Assembly (NCBI GenBank): GCA_949752745.1
Contig: OX457034.1
Span: 4,105,646-4,169,645 of the forward strand
DNA length: 64,000 bases
Direction of reading: 5' to 3'
DNA from: Protula sp. h YS-2021
Taxonomy: Eukaryota > Annelida > Polychaeta > Sabellida > Serpulidae
Program-made: the position numbers and the translations under genes
Part shown: positions 24,648 through 34,516 of the stretch, piece after piece
Position numbering within the stretch: the stretch's first letter is position 1
Layout: the number at the start of each line of letters is the position of its first letter
The notes under the pieces: model-generated
Told to the model about the DNA's origin: nothing
Databases searched by the model: none
Seen by the model: only the letters and a program-made list of their open reading frames with translations

Positions 24648-25796
24648 CTAGACCGAATTTCGGTACGTAGCGAAATGGCACCAACTTGCAATGGTACAAT
24701 CTATGTGGTCAAAGACACATTTTTCAGTGTTTCGACATAGTTATCAGCTTCCGAATTATTATCTTGAACAAGGACATCGAAGTAAATATAATGCTATCTC
24801 TTTTCGGTACAAATTATCAAATTCAGATTTCTAACCGTTTTCGAGATAATGGTCAACTTCCGGTTTTTTACCTTGACCATGGCGGAGAAGGTTAAGGTCA
24901 CCGTGGTACATTTTATATAACATCTTTTGGGCAAAAAGGATCGAAAATAAGCTCAAAATCGCTCTGTCTCTAACCGTTTTCGTGATAATGGTAAACTTTC
25001 GGTTTTTGACCGTGACCATGACGGAGGAGGTCAAGGTCACCGAGGTACTTCTCATATAACGTCTTCTAGGGACAAAGGGTCGAAAATAGGCTCTGAATCG
25101 CTCTATCTCGAACCCCGTTTTCCAGATAATGGTCAACTTCCGGTTTTTGACCTTGACCATGAACGAGCAGGTCAAGGTCACCGGGGCACATCTAATATAA
25201 CGTCTTTTAGGCACAAAGGGTCGAAAATAAACCCGAAATCGCTCTGTATCTAGCCGTTTTGGAGATAATGGCCAAATTCCGGTTTTTGACCTTGACCATG
25301 AACGAGCAGGTCAAGGTCACCGAGATGCATCTTATATAACGTCGCTTAGGCACAAAAAATCGAAAATAAACCCCAAATCGCTCTGCATGTAATCGTTTTC
25401 GAGATAATGGTCAACTTTCGGTTTTTGACCTTGACCATGACCGAGCAGGTCAAGGTCACATAGGTTCATCTTATATACCGTCGCTTAGGCACAAAAGGTC
25501 GAAAATAAACCCCAAATCGCTCTGTATGTAACCGTTTTCGAGATAGTGGTCAACTTCCGGTTTTTGACCTTGACCATGACCGAGCAGGTCAAGGTCACAT
25601 AGGTTGATCTTATATAACGTCGCTTAGGCACAAAAGGTCGAAAATAAACCCCAAATCGCTCTGTATGTAACCGTTTTCGAGATAATGGTCAACTTCCGGT
25701 TTTTCACCTTGACCATGACCGAGCAGGTCAAGGTCACATAGGTTGATCTTATATAACGTCGCTTAGGCACAAAAGGTCGAAAATAAACCCCAAATC
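24648..25796 (-). mobile_element. Helitron-like non-autonomous repeat with internal ~139-bp array
   Basis: Read on the minus strand it ends in a hairpin (24657-24676, stem ATTTCG) followed by CGGTCTAG then T, the CTRR-then-T form of Helitron 3' ends. The body is about seven degenerate copies of a unit with AAAACCGGAAGTTGACCATT, TATCTCGAAAACGGTT and GGTCAAGGTCA-type words. The same family is present in plus orientation at 52390-55321. No Rep/helicase frame. The Helitron class is inferred from the end only. Confidence 0.6.
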
Positions 25797-26155
25797 GGGA
25801 AAGGGTATTGGCACGGGATTGGGAGTGAAAACAGCCCTTTCGAAAAGTGTAAAGATGTAAGCAAGTACTCGGTCTTGTTGCACGGTGACGACTTTTGAAC
25901 GGGGTGTATGCACGCTGAATCCCATGCCGATATCCTTTCCGAGAAAATTTGTGTTTATTATGGTGTTTTCTACCAGCAGATTTCGGGAAAGGGTGTTGGC
26001 ACGGGATTGGGAGTGAAAACAGCCCTTTCGAAAAGTGTAAAGATGTAAGCAAGTACTCGGTCTTGTTGCACGGTGACGACAGATTTCGGGAAAGGGTATT
26101 GGCACGGGATTGGGAGTGAAAACAGCCCTTTCGAAAAGTATCTGCATACCTTCCA
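25797..26155. repeat. Duplicated segment (GGGAAAGGGTATTGGCACGG)
   Basis: A ~100-base block starting GGGAAAGGGTATTGGCACGG and ending TTGCACGGTGACGAC occurs at about 25797, again at 25985, and as a partial third copy at 26093. Confidence 0.85.
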
Positions 26156-26800
26156 CCTATGCAGATATTGTTCCCAATGTTTCTTTTTGAGCTTTACATT
26201 GGAAAGGCTCTCTGCATGCCCTTTGTCCGTGCAACGGGCCCGTTTCATACCTGCCACCCATGCAGACGTTGTTTCCAATGTTTCTTTTTGAGATTTACAT
26301 TGGAAAGGCTCTCTGCATGCCCTCTGACCATGCAACGGGCCTGTTTCATACCTCCCACCCATGCAGATGTTGTTTCCAATGTTTCTTTTTGAGATTTACA
26401 TTGGAAAGGCTCTCTGCATGCCCTCTGACCATGCAACGGGCCCGTTTCATACCTCCAACCAATGCAGATGTTGTTTCCAATGTTTCTTTTTGAGATTTAC
26501 ATTGGAAAGGCTCTCTGCATGCCCTCTGACCATGCAACGGGCCCGTTTCATACCTCCCACCCATGCAGACGTTGTTTCAAATGTTTCTTTTTGAGATTTA
26601 CATTGGAAAGGATCTCTGCATGCCCTCTGACATGCAACGGGCCCGTTTCATACCTCCCACCCATGCAGACGTTGTTTCAAATGTTTCTTTTTGAGATTTA
26701 CATTGGAAAGGCTCTCTGCATGCCCTCTGACCATGCAACGGGCCTGTTTCATACCTGCCACCCGTGCAGATGTTGTTTCGATTTTAATTTTAATGCAGAG
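26156..26800. repeat. 101-bp tandem array
   Basis: Six full copies of a 101-bp unit with TGCAGATGTTGTTTCCAATG, TTTCTTTTTGAGATTTACAT, TGGAAAGGCTCTCTGCATGC and CAACGGGCCCGTTTCATACC. The overlapping 60-117-codon frames on both strands are repeat artefacts. The unit shares words with both ends of the host insertion. Confidence 0.93.
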
Positions 26801-27017
26801 TGTTCTATTTTTTAAGGGGGAGTAGTACAATTTTCTTCAAAAAGTTTCTTTTTTCCAATTTATAGGCATGCGGAAACAATTTCTGCATAGAAAGGTTAAA
26901 AGCACGGCTTAGATTGGAAAGGCTATCTTCATGCCTCGTACCCGTGAAACGGGCCCGTTTCACGCCTTGTGGCCATGAAACAGGCCCGTTGCATGGATAT
27001 GGTGAAAGCATGCAACA
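26801..27017. other. Right end of the composite insertion
   Basis: It contains the palindrome TGAAACGGGCCCGTTTCA (about 26946) and diverged repeats of it, and ends in AAGCATGCAACA at the pseudogene junction. Confidence 0.55.
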
Positions 27018-27025
27018 ATGTGCGT

Positions 27026-27896
27026 GAAAACAACTGCCAAGGCAGAAGTTACTAAATGAAAGCCAAGCAGTCTCCTCGGCACAATGTTGGACAACAGGAG
27101 TAAACCATAAAACGCAGCCTATTAGCATTCCGAACCAAAACGAAGAGGCCGGGTAGGAACCATGGGAGAGTCCCAGCCTAAATGCTGAATTACAAACAGT
27201 GAGACCCATGACATAATGACGACACATCCGGTGGCAAATGACATCACACATGCAGATAATTGGTAGAAATTTTGAATTTTGTGGTTGACTAGTCCTTCTG
27301 GCAGCTTGCGAGTCCTGGCTTTTTAACGATAACTTCGAACAGATGAAAAAATACGAAAATTAACGATATTACCAAGAAAAGAACACCATTAATCACACAA
27401 TAACGAGCATGCCTATTTCAGAATGTGGAGAATCAGTTGAAATATCAGTTGAGTTCTTGTCAACCCCGTTAAAATAAGAAACATTGTTTTGTCCTAAAAA
27501 CGCCATAGTAATGTGATCTTTTGGAAATTCCTCTAGAAAAGGCGAGACAATCAGTGGTCCGATAACAGCCCACAGGGGATTGGACACGAGCAGTATTTGG
27601 TAAATGACCGGCTGTACTTTACTCCACGACCACAATTTTTAATATAGTTGTATGTGAGATCGCTTTATTGTAACCAGTGGCTAGTGTCTTTGTAAATTTG
27701 GCTGCAAAGAAGACGTGCAAGTTTGGAGCCCCGCAGATGCTATTGTAAACACGCACAAAACAAGACTTTTTATGCAGAACTGGATTTCTTCGTTGACACG
27801 GGGGTATACTATCCCGCCCAGTAAACACCCAACCAGAAAACCACAGGATTCGAATGTGAAGTTGAGAGACATGTCCATGACGTCACTTTTGAGAAC
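27026..27896 (-). pseudogene. Middle of exon 1 of the transporter pseudogene
   Basis: The minus strand aligns to the intact transporter: FTFES-GFLVGCLLGGIVYP and NEEIQFC (near 27780-27880), VIYQILLVSNPL-AVIGPLIVSPFL (about 27530-27610), the STDIST loop (about 27430) and ASSFWFGMLIG (about 27120-27160). Several shifts separate these pieces (about 27620-27700, 27390, and 27090-27260), and the last membrane segments are scrambled. The match runs straight up to the ATAT target site of the long-TIR element. Confidence 0.9.
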
Positions 27897-27900
27897 ATAT

Positions 27901-28420
27901 CAGTAGTAAGAAAACGGAAATTCGAAAATAGGAAGTGACGTCATTATGACGTCAGCAAGTCACGTGACCACCCCCTCCCCCGCAGGCGGCAGGCAGCCTA
28001 ACCCCAACCCTAGGACCCACTATGTGTGGAACCATTATGGTGTCATAATAGGCGGCGTAACCATGGTGAGGAAGTGACGACCTTCATCCCCCCAGGACAT
28101 ACTATGTGCCGACCCCCCCCCCCCCCCAGGAGAGCAACATTTCGCCAAATATGCAAATAAGTGGTGTTTGGCGAGTTACACACCATTTTTGACGAAGTCT
28201 GAGTGGTATAAAAGGATGAGCGAGACCCCACTCATATTAATGATTGATGCAACAACAATGGCAGCCAGTTCAGTAAGTGGTTATTTGCATAGGTGGCTAT
28301 AAGTATAACTGAAACTTTAAAAAAAGTGAAAAAAGTGAGATAACTTTCGTTATGGTTAACCGATTTGAATAAAATTTGTCACCGTTTGATTCAGTTTTAT
28401 GTCTAGTTTTAACATTAAAT
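27901..28420 (+). promoter_or_regulatory. Left terminal inverted repeat with promoter-like block
   Basis: In order inward: TGACGTCA at 27936-27943 and 27947-27954, GTCACGTGAC at 27959-27968, CCTAACCCCAACCCTAGG, TATAAAAG at 28207-28214, then ATGGCAGCCAGTTCA from 28258 directly followed by GTAAGT (28273), a strong 5' splice site. This is the layout of a TATA promoter driving a transcript whose first coding exon is five codons. Function is inference. Confidence 0.5.
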
Positions 28421-28800
28421 AGTCATAGAGCTATTGGCACAGGTGGCTGTAAGCATTTTTGTGGAGCACACCCATTCAAAGATGTGTTCGAACGGCAAGC
28501 ACCGCCCCATTCAGCCATGTGTTCGAATGACAAGCCCATTGAAACATGTGTTCGAATTATCTTTGGAAAAAATATTACGCCATGGTACTGATCAACAAGT
28601 TGTTGTACAGCAATTGTTTAACAAGTTGTTCAACAAGCTGTTGTTCAGCATGTTGAACTTGTTGAACAACATGTTCAACATGTTGAACATCTTCGACATG
28701 TTGTTGAACATGTTCAACATGTTGTTGACATGTTGAATATGTTGTTCAACATGTTGTTCAACATGTTGTAGTTCCAGCAATATATGCAACAACAATGGCA
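28421..28800. repeat. Short tandem units and a palindromic AACATGTTG tract
   Basis: Three units of CCCATTCA..CATGTGTTCGAA lie at 28468-28556. From about 28590 to 28770 almost every word is CAACAAGTTG, CAACATGTTG or TTGAACATGTTG, which are self-complementary. Just after it, 28786-28806 repeats the start-codon context of the inverted repeats (GCAACAACAATGGCAG). Confidence 0.75.
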
Positions 28801-28932
28801 GGTTGTTCAGAAAAAAAGCAAGACATATATTGAATAGTTTTATTAATACACTTTAATGCACTTAAATCAATAACAATATTACAACATTTGTTAATTTGCA
28901 AAGTCTTTATTAAAAAGTTCAGTCAAATAAGT

Positions 28933-29072
28933 CTATTTTTCTTCATCTGTTTCACTGTCCATATCACTTTCTTCGTCGCTGCTTTCATCTTCCTCCTCCT
29001 CATCTAGACGCTCTGCAAAGAATGCGCATGCTTGTACAGAATGTGGTGCGTTATGCAACAGTCAAGAAGCTT
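28933..29072 (-). pseudogene. Acidic C-terminal ORF remnant of the long-TIR element
   Basis: A minus-strand frame of about 45 codons ends in the tail LDEEEEDESSDEESDMDSE and a TAG at 28933, followed by AATAAA (28906-28911), so it looks like a true gene 3' end. Upstream it is closed by a stop near 29072. I do not recognise the protein; acidic tails of this kind are not diagnostic. Confidence 0.4.
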
Positions 29073-29456
29073 TGATGACAGCAGGTGATGATGACAGCAG
29101 CTCTGAAAGTGAGTCAGAAATAGTCTCTGAAAGTGAGTCAGAAACAGACTCTGTTTGGTGTGATATGGTTCAAGAAGTATGTGATGAATATGATACCAAA
29201 TTTCAAGAAATGGTTTCAGAATATGAGGAACAAGGGCTTGAAGATGTGCGTGAAATAGCAAATGATGACTTTCGACCCATTTATAAGCGTCGACTTAAAA
29301 CAACTGTTTATGAGACTTTTCAAATATACCCAACATCTAGAACAAAGCGAACATTATAAAACCATTTTAGAAGTCTTTAATTACTTTGTTGATGAAAAAC
29401 ATTACGAGTATTTAAAGGCACTAAAGGCGGCTATGAGTAGAAACGATGGTGAATGA
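29012..29456 (+). pseudogene. Acidic ORF remnant, plus strand, frameshifted
   Basis: The plus-strand frame has a small cysteine cluster (CTECGALC, near 29032-29056), a Ser/Glu/Asp-rich stretch (SESESE, twice) and then a helical part through FRPIYKRRLK. The homologous-looking continuation (YKTILEVFNYFVDEKHYEYL) lies in another frame and ends at 29456, so one shift near 29290-29330 breaks it. It directly abuts the right inverted repeat. Product unknown. Confidence 0.4.
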
Positions 29457-29559
29457 AAATTGTACCGTTTGATTCAGTTTTATATCTAGTGTTAACATTA
29501 AGTAATTAAATGCCAATAGCCCTATAACTACTTACTGTTAAAACTAAACATAAAACTGA

Positions 29560-30204
29560 ATCAAACGGTGACATTTTCATTCAAATCGGTTAACCATAAC
29601 GAAAGTTATCTCACTTTTTTTACTTTTTAAAAGTTAAAATGGCGACATGTTAAACTTATGTATACAACTGCCTATGCAAATAGCCTGTGATTACTTTATG
29701 ACAAAACTAGATATAAAACTGAATCAAACGGTAAAATTTTCATTCAAATCGGTTAACCATACGGAAAGTTATCACACTTTTTCACTTTTTTAAAGTTTCA
29801 ATTATGCTTATAACCACCTATGCAAATTACCACTTACTGAACTAGCTGCCATTATTGTTGCATCAATCGTTAATATGAATGGGGTCTCGCTCATCCTTTT
29901 ATACCACTTAAACTTCGTCAAAAACGGTGTGTAACTCGCCAAACACCACTTTTTTTGCTGATTTGGCTAAATTTTGCTCTCCTGGGGGGTAGGCACATAG
30001 TATGCCCTGGGGGGGGGGGAAGTTCGTCACTTCCTCACCATGGTTACGCCGCCTATTATGACATCATAATGGGTTCCACACATAGTAGGTCCTAGGGTTA
30101 GGGTTAGGCTGCCTGCCGCCTGCGGGGGAGGGGGTGGTCACGTGACTTGCTGACGTCATTATGACAGCACTTCCTGTTTTCGAATCCCCGTTTCCCCACT
30201 ACTG
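29560..30204 (-). promoter_or_regulatory. Right terminal inverted repeat with promoter-like block
   Basis: The inverse of the left repeat. Read on the minus strand: one TGACGTCA (30151-30158; the second copy is mutated), GTCACGTGAC, TATAAAAG (about 29896-29903), then ATGGCAGCTAGTTCA (ATG at 29852-29850) followed by GTAAGT. The start codon, its context and the donor are kept in both repeats although other positions differ. Confidence 0.5.
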
Positions 30205-30208
30205 ATAT

Positions 30209-30420
30209 CCCATATGCAGTAATGTCAGTCCGAGCATATTGCCCGCCATCGCCTCCATACAAAACGAGAGTATTATACAAACTGTTAGGATCTTGATATA
30301 CGTCCCATTTCTTCCCAATCTTTCCTTGAAATGGCCATCAATGGCTTCTGATTTTATGTAAGTGTTTTTTTCATTGTTTTGATTAAGGTTATTAATAGTC
30401 GAAACAAGAGAATCCATCTT
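30209..30420 (-). pseudogene. 5' part of exon 1 of the transporter pseudogene
   Basis: The minus strand begins MDSL, then an Asn/Lys-rich loop, RLGRNGTYIKILTVC, SFCMEAMAGNML and LLHMGY, matching residues 1-70 of the intact transporter. The frame is intact until the long-TIR element interrupts it after MGY. The MDSL start supports the same start for the intact gene. Confidence 0.9.
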
Positions 30421-31596
30421 GTTATTTACTGTGGAATGCAAACTCTTTCATGTTATATTTACCAAGACCTTGAACTGGGCAGATTTTTTCCTCTCCATTT
30501 TTGTCATCCAGTGAAAGGTCCCCTCGCTAGCTGCAAATAATGTAAATCGCTCCGTCAAACTTTATCTACACTTCTCTGTAAAAGCTTTAGATCAAGAACA
30601 AAGGTTCGCTTCTCGTTCAAACGCAAAGAACAGACTATCAGAGGAATCATTACATTCCTCGTAAAAAGACTACTGCAAAGCTTAGAATTGTCCTATAAAA
30701 TCAAAGGCCGAAGAAGCGAAAGAAAAAGTTATTTTTTAATTATCTATTACATAACAAAAAAAGTAAACACAGCTTGTTGGGAGTTTGCCTTGACCTTGAC
30801 TATTGTGGAGCCGAACTAATATTTTCTATATGAGAAGTGAGTAACCAAAAAATACACTAAATCGAATTCCGCTAGATAGCGGAATGGCCCACTTGCAGAA
30901 ACCACGAAAAATGACACTATGACCAAGAAAGTCAAAGTCAACAAGTACCCGTTCTTCGCGAGTGTGCGTTTAGGCAGTTTTGACAGAATTTTCATGTGTT
31001 TTGTGCGAAACGTCTGCTTTTCTTAACCATGCCTTTTCACTATTTTAGAGTACACTACATGAACACTGCCAGAAAATAATTTGTTCATATAGTCTGCAAA
31101 ATAAAGTGATGAAATAATGAAACAATCTCGATTTCTCTGACATGTGAATTATCGGTAGTCTATTCCAGAATAGCCTACCAAAAACTATCTGGTTTCTTAT
31201 TTGCTTCAGAATTCTTATTTTAAATAATACTAGTAGTATCAGTAGTATCAGTCTAGTAGTTTTCGCATAGTTTGCAATACAGAGATCGGTTTTAATGTGC
31301 TTTCAGCAATAGTTTTCGCTGATTTTACAATAAAGGCATCGATTTTAATGTGTTTTTCTTTACAAACCGTTAGCACAATTGTTTGAAACTATTTCTAGAA
31401 CTATCAGCCACATTGGTCATTCAATAAAAATTTTGGGTGAGTTGTCCAAAAAAAAACTGAGTCATCCAAAATCTTTGGGTGAGTTGTCCAAAGTTTTTGG
31501 GTGAGTTGTCCAAGAAATTTTGGGTGAGTTGTCCTGCTCCCGTTAGTTATGCAATGTTGATTAGGCCAAAAGGGTCTAAAACGAGCTCAAAATCGC
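30421..31596. other. No gene seen; one diverged Helitron-like end
   Basis: Upstream flank of the pseudogene. At about 30865-30886 a hairpin (GAATTCCGCTA-ga-TAGCGGAAT) followed by CCCACTTGCA is a diverged relative of the Helitron-like 3' ends at 24657 and 54101. Near 31435-31530 GGGTGAGTTGTCCAA is repeated four times. Confidence 0.55.
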
Positions 31597-32160
31597 TCTA
31601 CGGGGTTAGCCCGTAGTGAATACGTTTATGTATTCAAACTAGGATCTAAGGGCTTTTTCTAGCCACTTTTCATGATAAAATACTTTACCTCACTTTGATC
31701 TTGAGGTGATCACTACGGGTTAGCCCGTAGTGAATACGTTTAGTTATTCAAACTAGGATCTAAGGGCTTTTTCTAGCCACTTTTCATGATAAAATACTTT
31801 ACCTCACTTTGATCTTGACCTTTGAGATCGAGGTCCACAATATTTGCGGTTTTACCTAGATCTTATAATTGTCTTTTGGTGTGCCAAAAATGAAACTCAG
31901 CTCTCTCAAACTCCCTCAATTTGGCCTTGACTTTGACCGTTGAGGTAAAAAAAAATTGTGGATTCACAGAGCTCTTGTCAACCTCTACACCTATGCCAAA
32001 TTTGGTCTTCCTTGGTTAAATATTGTAGGAGGAGTTTTCTGAAAACCATCCAATGGAAAAAATAAGAAAAGGGGGCAACAAGGGCAGAAACTTCCAGAAA
32101 AACTACGAACTTATTCCCAGTTGTAAACAAAGTTTGCAAGCGGGAATAAATAAATAAAAC
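31597..32160. repeat. Hairpin-headed ~115-bp duplication and a second hairpin-ended repeat
   Basis: ACTACGGGTTAGCCCGTAGT hairpins (about 31598 and 31712) each precede a copy of GAATACGTTTA..ATTCAAACTAGGATCT. From about 31960 a repeat with AGGAGGAGTTTTCTGAAAAC ends in the hairpin TTATTCCCAGTTGTAAAC/GTTTGCAAGCGGGAATAA (32111-32149). The same family is inverted at 51837-51960. Confidence 0.7.
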
Positions 32161-33643
32161 GGTTCTCTTTTTACATTATTTTTATTGTCTTCATCGCGTT
32201 AGATTTTCTTTACACAGTCCCGTGGGGTGGGGGGGGGGGGGGAGGAGGGCAGCTGTTATCACATAAGTGTCTGAAAAACCGCGTTTCCCACAAAAAAGGG
32301 GGGATTCTTTCGAAAATTTAATTCGCGTTCAACAAAAAGAGAGAAAGATAATTTGTTTGCACACACATCTGGTAAGCGGGTTTTCGTTCCATGGTTTGCA
32401 GTGATGTGCATTGTAGATTTATAACATAGTCTGGGGAAAAAGGGTTGTTATTAAATTAAATTAGACACTGATCCAAGCTCAGGAGGTGAAATTTACAAGG
32501 ATATATACATTTGGTTTAAAAGAGGGTATTATTTCACTTAGCATTCCGGGTTTAGGGTTCATTTTAATAAGTCATAGATACGTATTGCAACTAATTTTTA
32601 CGTGAGTCCAAACCACGCCCCCTCTCTTCCTCGGATAGCGAGTCATAAAGTGTGTTTTTGCCCCCACCCCCTCCCGCCTGCACCTCGTGAAAAACCCTAA
32701 AATTTCGACGCCGTGTGAACGCTGTAATTCGCTTAACATACGTGGGAACGTTTCTAGCCCAGCCCCCTTTTCCCCCTGGGCTATTACCATCACTTGTGGG
32801 CTATCCGTCGTCCGTTATGTGTGTGCATGTGTAAACAATTCTTTAAAGTGCTACGGCTCTTACATTTCTGGTCTAATTGTTTTGAAATTTGGCAGGAATG
32901 TTTCCAGGTAGTCCTCCACTGAGCCTGTATTTAAGAAAATAAAAACAAATACGACTCTCCCTTAAATCTGGTGGTTCCATTGCTTTCAAATGTGACAGGA
33001 ATGTCCCCCAGAAGTGTCTCCGCTACGCTTGTATCTTGTTTTCGATTTGGCCAAACTACTGGGCTCAAAACGACCTGAATAAAAAAATGTTACAGGGATG
33101 TCACCAGGACTATGTAGTTTTTGTGAGCTGACCAAAATTTTCCAGAGCAAAAACGGCCAAATTCATAAAATCACAAGACTGCTACTCATATAGAAGCTGT
33201 GTTCCAGTCGTCTTCAAATTTAACAGGAATATTCCAGGTATATTTTCATTGGGATCATGATATTTCTGTTATCGTTTCGAAAAAAAAAACTAGAAAAAGG
33301 AGTGGGGAAAAACGGATAAGTTAAAAAAAACACAAACAATTCTGCTCGTACCACAGATTCATTCGGAGTGCTGTTACATTTTATAGCAATGTCGCCAAAG
33401 GGGCCTGCTATCCGTCGTATATTTTTCAAAATTGGTAGTTTCTTCTTCCACTACGGAAGAGTGGGGTAGGGGGGGGGCAATTCAGGTTCACACTGCATAG
33501 TTCAATTCTGTATATGTACTACAAAACAAGTGCATATCTAGTACATAAGAAGTACGTAAGAAGTGCATATGAAGTATGTAAGAAGAACATGGGATACCTG
33601 TATACCTGGCGGAAGCGTTGGCTAAAAAACAATATCTCATTAA
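32161..33643. repeat. Dispersed repeat with AGCCCA hairpin head
   Basis: A G-tract lies at 32222-32245. From about 32690 to 33430 a repeat begins with the hairpin AGCCCAGCCCCC/GGGGGCT-like stem (32756-32783) and TATTACCATCACTTGTGGGC, then diverged units with TTTTGAAATTTGGCAGGAATG. A relative lies at 63230-63640. No gene is recognised. Confidence 0.65.
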
Positions 33644-34050
33644 AGTCTAGCCTAACGCTACGAACATAACCTAACGCTACGAACATAACCTAACGCTACG
33701 AACATTACCTAACGCTACGAACATAACCTAACGCTACGAACATAACCTTACGCTACGAACATAACCTAACGCTACGAACATAACCTAACGCTACGAACCT
33801 AACCTAACGCTACGAACAAAACCTAACGCTACGAACAAAACCTAACGCTACGAACATAACCTAACGCTACGAACATAACCTAACGCTACGAACATAACCT
33901 AACGCTACGAACATAACCTAACGCTACGAACATTACCTAACGCTGCGAACATAACCTAACGCTACGAACATAACCTAACGCAACGAACATAACCTAACGC
34001 TACCAACATAACCTAACGCTACCAACATAACCTATCGCGGCGAACATAAT
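33644..34050. repeat. 19-bp minisatellite (CCTAACGCTACGAACATAA)
   Basis: About 21 copies of a 19-bp unit with few changes. Confidence 0.96.
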
Positions 34051-34096
34051 ATCACCCAATTATGGAATGTTGGAAGCGGACGTAAGTACCGACTTG

Positions 34097-34195
<99 letters not shown>

Positions 34196-34369
34196 TTGGT
34201 GATTCGCTAAAATTGGCCCAAATATTGGCGCCAAACCCTGTTATGTATTGAAATCTCAGCTAACGCCAGGTATATGGGCTTGTGGTTAAAGGCAGTTGTT
34301 CCTCTTTTCCTAGTTTGCCAAAATTGGCAGAAATGCTAACGAAAAATTCGCAAAACTGTATCTCTTCCG
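34051..34369. repeat. (TTA)n microsatellite and flank
   Basis: About 32 TTA triplets at 34099-34195, with unique flanks. The poly-Asn minus frame is not a gene. Confidence 0.95.
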
Positions 34370-34516
34370 ACAATAACACTATGGGCCGTATGAGTCACAA
34401 TAATAACACCATATGCCGTGTGAGGCACTACAATAACACCATATGCCCTGTAAATCACAGTAATAACAATATGTGCCTGAGAACCACAATAATATGGGCC
34501 CGGTGAATCACAGTAT
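34370..34516. repeat. 30-bp-type minisatellite fragment at the retroelement's left flank
   Basis: Four to five diverged units of CAATAACACCATATGCCCTG type, related to 10409-11115. The tract is cut by the retroelement and resumes at 48556-48600. Confidence 0.8.

Larger units (their letters stand above)
22122..27017. mobile_element. 4.9 kb composite insertion in the transporter pseudogene
   Basis: Both flanks align to consecutive positions of the intact transporter exon, so the stretch is an insertion. The flanks carry ATGTGTGT (22114-22121) and ATGTGCGT (27018-27025), a candidate 8-bp target duplication with one mismatch. Both ends carry GCATGCAA and, slightly inward, TGAAACGGGCCCGTTTCA or close variants (about 22158 and 26946-26990), which act like subterminal repeats. 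Inside are a fold-back element, a pogo-like MITE, a Helitron-like repeat and a 101-bp array. No transposase is seen. An 8-bp duplication would suit hAT-like elements, but termini do not settle the class. Confidence 0.55.
27901..30204. mobile_element. Long-TIR element, 2304 bp, inserted in the transporter pseudogene
   Basis: The ends are CAGTAGT...ACTACTG, flanked by ATAT (27897-27900 and 30205-30208). The intact gene has a single GATATC at the matching place, so this is a clean insertion with a 4-bp duplication. The inverted repeats are about 500 bp (27901-28420 and 29695-30204). On the right, the innermost ~130 bp of the repeat is present twice in tandem (about 29560-29695 and 29696-29830). 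Between the repeats lie a palindromic AACATGTTG tract and acidic ORF remnants on both strands. No transposase is recognised, and CAGTAGT with a 4-bp duplication does not point me to one superfamily. It is probably a deletion derivative of a larger element. Confidence 0.85.

Noticed and set aside
26073..26815. Overlapping 60-130-codon frames on both strands
   Set aside because: They recur every 101 bp with the array and end in the same residues; repeat artefact.
27980..28012. Telomere-like CCTAACCCTAACCCTAGG in the TIRs of the 2.3 kb element
   Set aside because: Only two units, inside otherwise unique TIR sequence; not enough to call a telomeric origin.
34052..34234. Poly-Asn frame; likewise poly-Leu/Thr at 46547-46778 and poly-Asn/Ile at 55913-56218
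   Set aside because: Translation of TTA and TTG microsatellites.
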